64,000 nt of DNA. Origin: Sindora glabra. Lineage: Eukaryota > Streptophyta > Magnoliopsida > Fabales > Fabaceae. The stretch spans positions 91,412,895-91,476,894 of the forward strand of contig CM035226.1 of assembly GCA_020226215.1 (NCBI GenBank). The letters run 5' to 3'. Both the position numbers and the translations under genes were made by a program. Below the pieces are notes generated by a model. That model was given only the letters and a program-made list of their open reading frames with translations. It ran no database searches and was not told where the DNA came from. Shown piece by piece: positions 1 through 12,217 of this stretch. Every line of letters begins with the position of its first letter. The first letter of the stretch is position 1.

Positions 1-3000
1 TAGTGATCATATTTAAGGAAAGAGTCTACATATAAACATAGTAATGACTATTAGTTATAAGTGAAGAAGATTAATTCATAAAAAATAACAAGTTTGAACT
101 TCTATGTAGACCTTTATCTATTGACAAATGGATTAATCTTATTAGCATCTTTCTTTGTAGAGCATTTTTAGATTCCAATTGGGTAGAACTCATGTCAGGG
201 AAATTTAGGATCCTATAGTCATAACTTGCTAAAGCATCAAGTTCTTGAGTTTTGTCACTAGTATAATATAGATTGCATTTATCATTATTATCACTGATAA
301 AATCTACATTATACAATCTATATTAAAAAAATATGAGAGAATAACTATATTTACAATGAATTAACCTAAGCCAATTATAATATGGGCATTGATTAACAAA
401 ATGATGTCTCAAAATGATAAAAGAAATATGTTTGCTAGTGAAAAGATTTCTAATTTGACCACACAATCTAATAAAGCACTTTCATCAAAATGATTTGAAT
501 TATTAGAGTAATTTCCTATCTTTGTTTTCTTATCACACTTTTGTACATTTTCAAATAACATTTAAAATTATGTTAATGAATTTAACTAAATAAGTGAATA
601 TAGCAAAAATCTTTTAAATATTGTTCTAGATGAAATATATCCAAAACTTCTGATAACAAAAATTATCATATACCAACCTCTTTTTGAAATTCACCAACAA
701 AAGCAAAATTTTTGTCCAAATTTGTCATGCAATTAGAAATGTCTTGAAAAAACTAATATAGGAACAAGTTTCTTACCCACTTAATTTGCAAATAAAATGT
801 GTTCATTTGTACAAATGATGGGTGTATTAACAAATTTGATGTCATTTTTTTGAGAAGTTATTGTATTTATTAGAGAGTCATTATTTCGCTAATTATCTCC
901 AAGGAAAAAACTTACATATCAATATATTAATGAGTATTAATTTTAAGTTAAGCAACCCTGTTTATATAACATAATAAGTTAAGGTCCCACCTTTATTTAG
1001 GTTATCTTATGTTAATAACTTATTTAATTTTATTGACCTTCTCTTCAATCAAGCATTTTTACTTTGTAATTAGGTAGGAGTTTTTCCATTGAAAGGATTT
1101 AGGAATTCTTTTTCTTTAGTACTCATCAAACATGAAAGTAAACAATTATATAAAATACTAAAAATAGTAGTCTCATAAATGACTACAAAGATTTACTTTT
1201 AAGTTACATTTATCAACTAACTTGAACAAAAAATACAAACCAATTTCGGGCTCTCAAAAGTTATGATCTAAATTTAAAAAATTTAACCCTTATTTGTCCA
1301 TGAAGAGAGTAACATAATTTGCAATAGATTATATTCCATTATAATGCTATTAAGAAAAAAAAAGAACTAAATAAAATTAAAGTTAGTATGGAGAAGGTAA
1401 ATAGGAGGTGAAATCAAGGTTAGTATGCTTCTATTCAAAGAAAATTAATAGGATTTTAGGTTAAACTCAAAATCCTTTTGGAAGCAAAACTCTTTATTCT
1501 TCTTTATTCAAATGGAAAATTGTAGATAATTACCTAAGATTTTAGTGACTAAAGAAGCTTAGCTTGAGTAGATGGAGAATTAATTGTAACCTTAAAGAGG
1601 TTAGTTCTTGAATATATAAAGGGAAGGAAGAAAAGAGGAAAATGTTGAACAAGATTATAAGGAATATTTGTGGTTAGAGAAAAAGTAAAAAATAGTGAAA
1701 AGGGTTAGGAGATAAAAGGAAAGTGAATTAGAGGTAAAGTTGTAAACTTGTTCTAAATCTACTCTATACATACTTACTTAACTCTTATCACATTCTAACC
1801 ATTAAATACCTTATATTTTATTGTATTGGTTTCTCAAATCACTTATATTTCGCTGGAAAAAATTTAATAATTATTTTTTATATCAAAATATTTTGATTAT
1901 TTTTAAATATTCCCAAGGGGTTTAATAAGCTTTAGTATTTATAGCCAATTATTAGTCATGCTATTAAAGAGGTGGGAGTTATAGAAAGAGTACAATACTA
2001 TTGATGAATAAACTCCATTAATAATAGTGATTGATAAATAGACAAATTCCTAAGGATTAGGACACAAAATAAGTGTAATGAATGCTAGTTTCTATTAAGG
2101 AAACTTTCAATAATTTTACTCAAACAAAATAAATACATAGGAAAGTTCTCTAAAAAAACACAGTTGTTTTATTTTTTACTAAAAAATCTAAGAAAATTTA
2201 AAATAAAATCTACCATTCTGCCATTATAATTAATTAATTACCTAATTTCAATTTTCAAATTTTGTCTACACCTAATTAAATATATTATATGAGTAGTAAA
2301 TGTCAATAACTTCAAGGTTTAATTCATAGAATTTTTCTTACATTTCTAAGAATATTTTAAAGAAATGTAGGATTTTCATTTTTGGTTCAGTTTTAAAAAA
2401 ATATTCTAGGGAATGTTTGCATTCCTGAGAATATTTTAATTCAATATTTACCTAAAATATTTCCATTAGAAGAAGGATATTATGCATTCTTATGATATGA
2501 AAATATTTTAATAAGATGAATAGATTATACTATTCACCTTTTTATTAAAATCTTACTATTATTATACATCTCTTTTTATCATTACCCATTGTGGTTAACC
2601 ACCATTAGACACTATTCTATTGCTATTAACCACTACCTTTTATTATCCATCATTGGTAATCATTGTTAACTATCACCGATTATTGATGACTGCTATGGAT
2701 GATCATCTTTGTCACCATCCATCACTGATAACCTTCATTGGCTACTATTCACTATTGAAAACCATTGCCAACTACCATAAATTGCTAGTTATTATTATTA
2801 ATCATTTCTCACTACTACTTACTATCATTGACCACTCAAATTTTGATGAGAATATTTTAGTGATTTAATAATATTTTTTAAAAATATATAAATTAATTAA
2901 AATATAATATTGTAACATGTCACACTCCTAAGAAGTTAAATTCTTGAAAATGTATGATTATGTGAACTAAACACCACCTCAAGTTTAATTATTCATACTA

Positions 3001-5200
3001 ATAAAAATTTTTATGGTTAACTAATTTATTTTAATCAAATGATATATTTTATATTTTTTTGGAAATATTTCGTATTATTTATTAGGTAGTTAAGAAATAC
3101 TCATTATATATATTATGGTAAAAATTGATTTAATTGTTTAATTTAGAAAAACTTTAATTAATTTAATTATCTTCTAAGTAAATAGGTTAAGTAACATATT
3201 AATTCAATTGTTAAATGAAAATCTTTAGTTTTTTTCTCATTTTAATAGATTTTATAAAAAAAGAAGGTGATTCAAATATTTTAATTTAATTTTAAATAAA
3301 TAATGGATTAAGCAAATATATATAGTTTTCCATCTATAATGAAATTGTTATCTTAATTTTATTCAACTAATAAAATGAAATTGATTAAATGAAATTTTTA
3401 AGAATAAATTAAGCTTTTTTTGTGTACTAATTACCTATTATTTAAAGCAAATGGTTCAAAAACTAAAGAACATATGAAAGTTAATAAAAAATCACAACTA
3501 CATTTCAACAACTAACATTTATCTTTATTGATAAACACTACATCTTCTTCAGAATATAAATAAATTGATACATCCATTCATATAAATCAATACTCGATTG
3601 TTGCCACAAATTACTCATAATAGAAAGAAGAGATTGTCCAAATGGTCTACATTGCAATAAAGCTCCTTACAAATTTTAGATAGTTCATAAACACAAAAAT
3701 AGTTCATGACTTTGTGAAAATTAAAACATTACCACAAATTACTAAAAAAAAGGATAAATACTAGAAAAGGTTTAGATTACAACCAGGCTTATTATAAAAT
3801 CCATAAAGTTGACAAACCAACATCTAATTCTAATCATTTCCATGCATGATCATAACCTTATTGTTATCATTAAGAGGGTTGTGCTTAAAAATCGTACATG
3901 ACATATTGTAACCTCCATTCATATTCCCAAGCTCAAGCACTCTTGAGCATATCAATTGGTTATGTAAAATAAAAATAAGGATAGTCAACAAATGATAACC
4001 TTCTAATTTGGTAAATGTTAACCTTCATTTGTAGATATGTATGAGTCAAAAACCTAAACTTGCATAACAAATTCTCCATTAGTATAACCTTCAGAACATG
4101 AAACAATGGACAAATTCATTAATGTAATTATGAAGCATCGTCTATGTATTATCTCTTAAAAGTGGAATAACTAACTCATTAAAATTCTTAAAAGAATTAT
4201 CATAACAAAATACAAAGGAAGGAACAAATTTTGTACCTATACTAAAGTATCTAAATCAATAAAAAATGTCATTAATATGCATGCTTATCAAATCAAAACT
4301 AACAAAATTAAGTTTATGAAGGTCAAGCCAATTTAATAACAATCTAGACACAAAGTAAATGGAAAGGCATCATCAATTATTCAAAATTTCTTTCTTATAA
4401 ATAATTGATATTTCATATTTCATAGCAAATTTTTTTCAATAAAGTCAAAAATTGATCTTTGAAAGCTTAACTTATTTCAAATGGTAGATATAACCTAAAA
4501 CTTTTATGTTGATAGATTCTATATGGAAATAACATGTTGTAAGTTTTGGATCAACCTAGACTTAATCTTAATTATACCATTGCAAAAGCTAATAATGTAA
4601 TTAGAAATACTTATATGCATTATATTAGGAGAAATAGGAGAATGCAAAGTGAATGATTGATAAATTTGAAATACTATGTATATTGTTCTATTCAACTTTG
4701 TGAATCAAAATCTTTTTAGCCTTTAATAAAGATAGAAAAAGATGCCATTTGACAAATTCTAGGTCTTTAATTATTATGAACCAATTTTTACAAACACATT
4801 TACAATGCAATAGACTTCTTATTGTAAATGAAATAAATGAAAAAAAATGTTTGAAAACTATTAGCCTATTTTAAAAAGTTTTGACAAATAATGATTCAAT
4901 TGATTAAGTGCCTTAGCCTAGTTTGATTTTAGAATGAAGGTTGAAGAAGTTGAAAGTTTACAGTAGGGTGGGACTACATCTTTGCCTAAGAGATTGACTT
5001 GCTATTAGGAATCAAAATAACATTATATAACAGCATAACTAACTAATTACTTCAGGAAATTATACCCAAGGACATGCTTAGCAATTAACTAATTTGACAT
5101 CATGCAAAATGGCAACATGAATTATGGAAGAGTGGGACCATGTTGAACGCAATAATGAGCATGCACCTAATTTCTAGCCACATGTATGATTAGATAAAGT
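1..5200. other. A+T-rich intergenic DNA, no gene recognised
   Basis: I read both strands and found no conserved protein motif, tRNA or rRNA. The longest open frames are short, biased toward Ile, Asn, Lys, Leu and Phe, and start and stop at random, as expected in A+T-rich DNA. It is probably old transposon debris, but no terminal repeats could be paired here. The simple-sequence tract at 2570-2850 is listed separately. Confidence 0.6.
2570..2850. repeat. Degenerate ACC/ATT trinucleotide-like tract
   Basis: About 280 bp of imperfect short units such as AACCACTA, ACCATT and CATCATTG, poor in G on the + strand. It keeps an 82-codon frame open on +, but the predicted peptide is only Leu/Ile/His/Tyr-rich low complexity. 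It resembles the larger tract at 17.4-18.3 kb. Confidence 0.55.
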
Positions 5201-5245
5201 GGGAATAACTATCCTCAACCATTACAAATTGTTAACTATCACATG

Positions 5246-6130
5246 ATAGCCTATAAATACCCTTAACTCAATAGGTTTGAGGCTTATTTTTGCCACATTT
5301 GCTACTCAAGCTTGTTCACACACTTTACATCCTTCTAATACTTTAATGTACCATTCAATCTCATGTAATTAATATGCTTTTCCATTGTAATTAAGTTATT
5401 ATTAGGACTTTAGATGCTATCAATATGCAATCTTGTACCTTTTAAGCTAATCTACAGTAAAGTATTTGTATAAACTATGTTTATCCTAATATTATTAATT
5501 TGCATATATTTTAATGCAAATTATTTACATTTTTGTATGCTTTATTTACTACTTCTATGTTAATCCTTAAATCATATCAAACATGAGGACATTGCTAGAA
5601 AATTATGAGTAACCCATCTTTGTAAAAAAGAACTAACTTAAACCTACATTTTTTACCAATAAACAAATTGGTAGACGCAGTGGGAAATGGTTATGGTGTT
5701 AGGTTTTTACTAACCTTTACTGTTTATGTGATTAAGAAATGGTATTGTTTTGTCATCATTTAATATGAATACAAATATGATATTTACTTTTAGGACTGCT
5801 TATGATAATCCACTATTTCAAGAAGGGATTATAGAAAATATTAATAAGTTAGTAGGAATTTATAATTAGAAATACATAAAATATCAATGTAGCATAGAAT
5901 TAAAATAATTAGAATAATATGCCAAATGCTAGGCAAAATCAATTAAAAAAAATCAAAATCCAAGAAACAACTATCAAAATAATTAGCAAGTTGTACAAAA
6001 TAATCCCAATAGAAATGCTTTTGTGAATAATAATGATAATATGTCAAATAATGGCGAAAGGAACAATGCTGAAGGGCTTTCATTGAATGCCTTATGGCAT
6101 TACTATATATTGACAAAAACAACAAGATTA
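5246..6130 (+). mobile_element. Possible LTR-retroelement leader (TATA, PBS-like site, gag-like Asn/Gln-rich stretch)
   Basis: A CCTATAAATACCC core-promoter-like sequence lies at about 5250. Near 5666-5690, AATAAACA is followed by ATTGGTAGACGCAGTGGGAA, which resembles the LTR end and tRNA-primer site of plant Ty3/gypsy elements in its position after a promoter and its GTGGGAA core. Downstream at 5930-6110 one + frame reads as Asn/Gln-rich residues, interrupted by one stop. No LTR start or second LTR was found, so this remains a weak call. The alternative is an unrelated promoter-like A+T stretch. Confidence 0.3.
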
Positions 6131-6878
6131 TCTTTTAGTTGAAAAAAACAATAGTCATAGTTTAACTCCTTAAAGTTTACTTTGTCTGACAATAGATGAA
6201 TTAGAGTAACGATGAGGTAGTTAACATGCTCTTCTAACATATAGCCACCATATTAAGTTTAATTTGTGAAGATATAGCTACAAGCCAAACTTGGATGAGC
6301 TAAACTTTGTAAACAATAGCACAATATCTTTGTTCTTAATGTGGTATAAGCATGATTCATAAATGGAAGAGATCAAAACTAAGCTCAAGTTTGAATAAAA
6401 GAAGGTTGAAAAAACTCAGTATAACCATATAAGACTCATAAAATATGACAGATATACTAATAAGGCTTGATTGAAATATTTCAAGAATGTTGGAGATAAA
6501 GGTATAAAAAGGCCATTGTTATTTGATAAATGACTAATAACTTATTTCATCATTTTTATTATGGAATGATATTTTCATCATTTGATAAAATGTTTATTTC
6601 TAATGCCTACTTCACAAACTTTTTGCTTATTTCCATTTTATCATATCAAATATAATATAAAATAATTCTCTATATGAACCATTACAATATAATAAAAAAT
6701 TAAAAAAAATACACTTTGTTTCCTTAAAGTTTGTTGTTGGTCACAAATTATTTCTAATTATTTTTGGTAGAAGTCTAAAATTAGCATTTAAGACAATTTA
6801 TTGCTTTTTTTGGTTAAATTTGACGTCTAAATTTTCTATTCCAATTTTCCAAATTAAATTCAAGAAAATATCATTTAA

Positions 6879-7111
6879 GACATAGTTTAGGTAGAATTCT
6901 TTATATATTTATTATAATTTTTTTCAATTAAATCACGACATGTGTATTTAATTGTCCTATTCATAAAAAAATTATATTGACATTGATAATTATAGTAATT
7001 ATTAAATTTTAATTATTAATAGTAATTAAATAGAATAATTACGCATATGTTATGATGTAATTGAAAATTTTTATCGTAAGCATGTAAAAAATTTTGCCTA
7101 AATTTTTTCCC
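6879..7111. mobile_element. MITE, family M2 copy a (long TIR, Mutator-like)
   Basis: A 233-bp element that folds almost end to end. The left arm (containing TTTAGGTAGAATTC and ACATGTGTATTTAATTG) is the imperfect reverse complement of the right arm (GTAATTATTCTAT and TTTAGGCAAAATTTTTT when reversed). Flanks ATCATTTAA (6870-6878) and ATAATTTAT (7112-7120) match at 7 of 9 positions, as an aged 9-bp target duplication would. Two better preserved copies are at 42457-42676 and 55387-55602. It sits about 90 bp upstream of the first G+C-richer sequence of the Yae1-like transcript. Confidence 0.75.
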
Positions 7112-7199
7112 ATAATTTATCCTAATAAATGCAAATTTCAAAGAAATAAGAGTGTATTTCCCCTTTTTTTGTTAAAAAAGAATTAAAATACAAAATCCA

Positions 7200-7382
7200 A
7201 CCCTATTCTTCAAGCCAGGACTCGATCCCTTCCTTGGGGATCCCACCGACCTTGCTACACGGTGAAGAATTGCCTTCCTCAGCGACGGACAACAAACCGG
7301 ACCTGAACATCGCCAGCGCCAGCGCTGTCAACGGCAGGGGAGCTTGGCAGTTTTCGGGGACACTTTTATCTAGCAATTTCAG
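7200..7382 (+). other. Inferred 5' UTR exon of the Yae1-like gene
   Basis: Base composition shifts sharply to higher G+C, with many CG pairs, as in plant transcription starts. The stretch ends in CAG|GTGAAC, a good splice donor at 7382/7383. The matching acceptor TGTGCAG|ATGG at 7788/7789 would place the initiator ATG at the first base of the next exon. The transcription start was not located; 7200 is where the composition changes. Confidence 0.55.
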
Positions 7383-7788
7383 GTGAACAGGCTATAAATT
7401 GTCCAATTTAATGCTGTTTCTGGTTAACAGACTCACTCTAACGTTAGTTTTCGGTTTTAGTGTTTTTGTTTATGTTTACCATGTTTTGTCAAAATTAATG
7501 TTGGCCTAATCTTATAATTAAAATTTTCGAGTCCTGGAATTCAGTTAATTTATGTTACGATAATCCAACTTTGCCCTATAACAATAATTTCTTGTTCGAT
7601 TGTAACTCTGTGTTATTGTTGGGAGCATCGATATGATATATATATGTGAATGTTACATTCTTTGCTGGAATCTGTTTATATTGTTGTTTTTTAATATATT
7701 CTTTTGTTGCATAATGAAACCTGGATTATCTGTGTAGGCTTTCTAGTTACTTGAGGTGCCTCATTTATGATATTTGACTCATGTGCAG

Positions 7789-9485
7789 ATGGAGAATAAA
7801 CTTGCTGAGGAAATTTATGGTGAAAGCTTGCAAGTAGCAAAATTAGAACTGAGATCAAGCAGCGGTGACGATAAGCAAAATAGTTTAAATGGTGAGTGTG
7901 CTTGGATTGGTTTTATATCAAATTCTTGTTTAGCTTAGTAAATACAAGGAGAATAAATAGATATCTAGGGGTTATACTGAACAGGCACATCTTGTCATTG
8001 GTATGGCATAGTTGAACTTTTGCTCTTAAGCGAAGTAAGCTAGAAAAGTGTAACTCCTTTCCAATCACAGAAATCAAGGAGGAAAAAAACATTCCTATTT
8101 TTCTTGGGACTTTTTGTGACAATTAGGTGTTATCTATCTTCAGTTTTTGGTCTTTTAGCATTAGATTAGATGGTAAATCATTAGTTGCCCATGTTGAGCA
8201 CTCCTTCATGTTCATGTTTTATTGTGCAATTGAACAACTAATTGCACTCCTTCATTAGTTGCCCATGTTGAGCACTCCTTCATGTTATATGCGCATAGGA
8301 TAGCACAGTGATATTTTCTTCCCGTGAAAGATGATGCCACTTATTATGCCTTCTGCTGAACTGCTTTATGCTTTCCTCATTGTAACTGACACCATTTTCT
8401 GTCTGTGTGCATGCACACAGAGCTTAAATGTACGTTATTGTTTTTATAATTCATACCAGAGTTGGACCTGCATTTTGATCAGGATGTGATATCATCCATT
8501 GAGCAAGTGACAGAAAGCCCTCTTTCTTATTTGTATTATTTTTTAGCATTATATTGAATGATATTTTCTAGGATCGTGTGGTGATTTTCCTATACAAATG
8601 CCTACTTTCAAGTATTCTTAATTTTGTTTTTTAATGTCTGTGCCATAAATTCTGTAATTCTGTTGTTTGTAAACTTGGCATGAACGTGCTTTGTGTTAAT
8701 GCATATCATGTATTGTTGTTCATGATTTATAGCATCTAATTGTATTTTGTGGTTTCAGATTGTGAGGGTGACAATTTGGACAATGAAGATGGATCTTTGT
8801 GGGATGGTTCTGATGATGGGGTGGATAAAGTATCAGATTTAGAAAGGGAGTGGCAAAGGAGGCATGATCAATTCCATACAGTAATTTTTATGATCTGGAG
8901 TTAATTCTTATTCATTATTGAACATCTTCCTCTGTGACTTAAGTGCATTTCTGTATTAAATCTGCATCTTATTGTTCCTCTATGACTTAAGTACTTTTTC
9001 ATATTAAATCTGCTTCGTATTTCAGATTGGGTATCGTGATGGTCTCATAGCAGGGAAAGAGGCTTCCGCACAGGAGGGGTTCAACATTGGGTTTAAACAA
9101 TCTGTCCTCGTTGGCTATAACTGGGGTCTTGTAAGAGGTGTTACCAGGTATTCTGAAAGAAAAGATCTTGGAAGATAGATAAGCAATCTTAGTAATGTTG
9201 CTACGTCACTAACAGCTTGCTCTTTTTCATTTTCTCTTTTCTGTTTGCATACTGTGAAGTGCATTTGCTGCGCTCCCAGGTACGGTAAAAGAGAAGCTAG
9301 CTGAAACAGAAGATAAAAGGAATGAATTCCAAAGATTGCATAAATCTGTGTATTCTTTGTCAACAGCGGATGCCCTTAGATTGTTTAATGAAGACATTAA
9401 GGCAAAAGAAGCGGGTGAACGTACAGAAGCTAGCCTTCAGCACGGAAGATTTGCTGGAGCAATCTTCCAGCAAATCTTCCGCTAA
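7789..9485 (+). CDS. Yae1-type deca-GX3 protein (Fe-S protein assembly adaptor), four coding exons
   Basis: Exons 7789-7891, 8759-8880, 9026-9147 and 9260-9485 join in frame through GT/AG sites to give 190 residues ending at TAA 9483-9485. Residues 77-113 hold the family signature, glycines at spacings of about four (GYRDG, IAGKEA, EGFNIGF, VGYNWGLVRG). The first 75 residues are acidic and less conserved, with an Asp/Glu-rich stretch before the motif, and the C-terminal 75 residues are charged and helical in character. In yeast and humans Yae1 pairs with Lto1 to deliver the cytosolic iron-sulfur assembly machinery to the ABCE1/Rli1 ribosome-recycling protein; a similar cytosolic role is inferred here. 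A second possible acceptor in exon 5 (9278/9279) would drop the Ser-Ala-Phe-Ala residues and is disfavoured. The start is the first ATG after the inferred leader intron. Exons were assembled by eye, so exact boundaries need transcript support. Confidence 0.85.
8179..8286 (+). repeat. Direct duplication of a 35-bp unit inside intron 2 of the Yae1-like gene
   Basis: A 35-bp sequence beginning TCATTAGTTGCCCATG and ending TTCATGTT occurs at 8179-8213 and again, identical by eye, at 8252-8286 (offset 73 bp). Parts of the intervening sequence also echo the unit (GCACTCCTTCAT). It looks like a recent local duplication. Confidence 0.85.
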
Positions 9486-10349
9486 CTATAACCTGGGAAA
9501 TTACTTTGGACAGCTTCAGTCACTGATTTGTGACACTCCTGGAATTGACATACAATTACCTGCACACAATTAGATGATGTTCTACCCCTCCAGCCCCCTT
9601 TTTTTGGGTAAATAGTTCAGATTGCAAGGGCTTCTTGTGGGAAAATGTTCCATGAGTATCAATTTAGATGTTCATTGTGTTTCCTCATAAAGATGTAGGT
9701 GCTGGAAATTTTCCTTTATGGCACAGAATTATTGTAGTTGGGCACAAAGATTGAAGCAACGTTTACTGCATTATATTCTTGATCTTTTTTAACAATATTA
9801 CCCCCTTTGGATGCTTAATTATATTATAAATTTAACTTATTTTGGACGAAAATATTCATGATACTTCTAAGACCAATGAAAAGACATCTAAAGGAATAGA
9901 GTTGGATAGAAATTTCTCTTTTCAGCTTTTTGCAACATCCTGCCTGCCTTCTTAGTTCTTGAATGTCCCCAGATCAGCCCAGAAATATAAATGATTTCAT
10001 TACACTATGCTGGTGGTTTTACTTCAGTTCTGCAGTCGAAATGTACAATATTGTTGTGCTTCCTTTTTGGGATTGTCTCTTTGAACCATATAAAGAAAAT
10101 GCACAATATGCACAGCAGCTCATGTTGCACCAAAAAAAAAGAAAAAGAGTGCACCGGTACGTAGTGCATCTAAAATATAATTCTTTCTCTCTTTTGGATT
10201 GAGAGAAAAGAGAGTAAAATTTGTGGTTCATATTTACTAATACTTTCAATTTTCTAAATATTTTTCTATTTTCTCTCCGATCTAAATTTAATAATTTTCT
10301 TTTCTTTATCCCTTCTTTTTTCTCCGATCAAATAAAGGGTTAGTAATAT
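9486..10349 (+). other. 3' UTR and intergenic DNA after the Yae1-like gene
   Basis: The first roughly 280 bp are moderately complex and probably form the 3' UTR, but no clear plant poly(A) signal can be fixed. Beyond about 9780 the sequence becomes A+T-rich and no conserved frame is seen. A pyrimidine-rich stretch at 10180-10330 is simple sequence. Confidence 0.45.
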
Positions 10350-10359
10350 ACAATCTGAT

Positions 10360-10531
10360 GTGCTTACTAAAGTACATTTAGGAGTTTGGTATCCGTAGTG
10401 GTGTGGTAAAATACAGTTCATTAGATGAGATTACAACAATCTTGATATTGACTTAATAATCTCATTCAATAGTCTGTATTTTGCCATATTACCCTGGGTA
10501 CCAAACTCCTAGAGATATCCTAGAATTCATT
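10360..10531. mobile_element. MITE, family M1 copy a
   Basis: A 172-bp hairpin element. Left arm AGGAGTTTGGTATCC, then GTGGTAAAATACAG, then GAGATTA is mirrored on the right by TAATCTC, CTGTATTTTGCCA and GGTACCAAACTCCT. It is flanked by an exact 10-bp direct repeat ACAATCTGAT (10350-10359 and 10532-10541), a likely target duplication. A related 170-bp copy lies at 14694-14863. It sits between the two genes of the island. Confidence 0.8.
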
Positions 10532-10699
10532 ACAATCTGATTCTATTATTGTCTTGAAGTTCCACCTGATTATTCTTGTACTGTCTGCAACGTATCACTG
10601 TTTTTATTTTTGGTGAAAATATCACTATTTTTTGTTTGTATTAGATATGCGACGAATTTGAAATGAGGCTATTAGTGTTGTTTACTTCACAGCACTGCA

Positions 10700-11000
10700 T
10701 ATTGAGATCTGTTTGTTTATTATTTTTAAAAATAATTTTTTATTTTTTATTTTTAAAAATAAATTTTTTATTTGATAAATTATTTTTAAAATTTAATTTT
10801 TAAAAATTATTTCTAAAATTATTATTAAAAATAAATTTTAAATATTTTCTGATTTTTTTTTATTTTTTATGATAGTTTTGTGATTAAATAAAATTTTTAC
10901 TTATTTGCTTCATCAAATATTATTTATTCATTATTTTTCTTCAATTCAGAAATAATTTAAAAAAATAATAGTTAAAGATAAAAAAAAAACATATCCAAAA
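10700..11000. repeat. A+T-only palindromic stretch, possible degenerate TIR element
   Basis: Almost pure A/T with many self-complementary runs of TTTTTAAAAA type. The outer ends GATCTGTTTGTTTATTA and (reversed) GATATGTTTTTTTTTTATC are similar, which hints at an inverted-repeat element. No target duplication was found. Confidence 0.3.
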
Positions 11001-11185
11001 ATTCATTTATTCCATTGGCAGAAAGGTTTCTGATATCTATTTGACATATGTTAAAAAAAAAATTCCTAATTCAATTGATCTATTTGTTTCCACCGCTTAT
11101 AAAACCTTGAACAGGGTTGGTCTATGTATTAAAATAGACTTTAATTGGAACAATAAAGTATTAAGATTAAAGCATATAGTTTATA

Positions 11186-11419
11186 GGTAAACCACCAAAT
11201 TAGTCCTGAAAATATAGAGGTTAGATCAAATTTCTTCTGAAAATTTGTTTTACATCAATTAATTATAATTTTAGGAGAAATTTGATGTAACTTCTATCTT
11301 TCAACGACCCATTTGGGATGGAAATTAAAAGTTTATGTATTTATTTGATCCAAAACAAACTTTTAAGAAGAATCTGATTTAACCTACAATTTTCATGGAC
11401 TAATTTTTGTGATTTACTC
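11186..11419. mobile_element. MITE, family M3 (long TIR, 9-bp target duplication)
   Basis: A 234-bp element whose left end GGTAAACCACCAAATTAGTCC and following about 90 bp match the reverse complement of the right end (AGTAAATCACAAAAATTAGTCC when reversed). Flanks TAGTTTATA (11177-11185) and TAATTTATA (11420-11428) match at 8 of 9 positions. Long terminal inverted repeats with 9-bp duplications are characteristic of Mutator-like elements. Only one copy was seen in the window. Confidence 0.75.
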
Positions 11420-11529
11420 TAATTTATATTTATTAGTTGTGTTTCTGTGTAATTCAAACAAGTAGAAACATATAAAGCAACCGAAGAAAGTACTATTATT
11501 AGGGAGAGGGGAGAGAATCTGAAAAAAGC

Positions 11530-12217
11530 CTAAATATCAGAATAGGGTTTGACAATTTATATTTCATGAGAAGACATTCAATGACTAAGATGCCATTAAG
11601 AGGAAATGTCCTGAACAATATATTACTCACAACATCTGTAAAGTACTCTGAACACACAGTTATGTGAAGCAAACCCAAAGTGATTGCAAGAACCCCAATC
11701 CCTTTCCCAAATTTTCTGCTTCAATTTAAGATTTACTAATTCTCCATTGCTTCTATTTACAATGTCCCCATGTTTCAGAAAGGATAAGCACAAGAAGCTA
11801 GTTGTTCTGATGGACTTGAAGAATACTCCTAGAGATTGGTCTTCTTGTGGTTATCTCACCAATCTGCTTTCTCTGCTTATCATAAAGATAAACTAGCTTA
11901 CTTCCATCTTCTCCTGCACAGCACTTATGGAAACAGAAATTTCTTGTTAACTGAGCTTCTATTTTAATTTGGGTAAATTACATCAATATCCGTTGACATT
12001 TCAAGAGATCCAAAGCCATCCTTTCCTTTTATGAAATAACAAATACTTCTTTTTTGGTAATAGCAGGATTGACAAATTTATTTAAATAGTGACAAATAAT
12101 TCTTTCTGCTTAAGAATGTTTTGCAATGGTGAAAGGAACAGTTGATGATAAAGGAAAAGCAGAAGGGAATGAGAAAAGATCTTTGTTCTTACCTAATTAC
12201 ATCAATCTGCTACAAGA
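11530..12217 (-). other. Inferred 3' UTR of the calmodulin-binding gene, with a 3' UTR intron
   Basis: Reading on -, a strong donor TTAG|GTAAGA at 12193/12192 lies 25 nt after the stop codon, and an acceptor GTGCAG|GAGAAG lies at 11914/11913. They define a possible 279-bp intron. The sequence from 11913 down to about 11530 is moderately complex and unlike the flanking A+T-rich DNA, so I take it as the terminal untranslated exon. Because the junction is so near the stop it would not be expected to trigger nonsense-mediated decay. A 70-codon + frame here is taken as chance. Confidence 0.45.

Noticed and set aside
2620..2868. 82-codon frame on +
   Set aside because: Low-complexity product of the degenerate ACC/ATT tract.
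9322..9573. 83-codon frame on + with several Cys residues
   Set aside because: Out-of-frame reading of the last exon of the Yae1-like gene, which is better explained by the spliced model.
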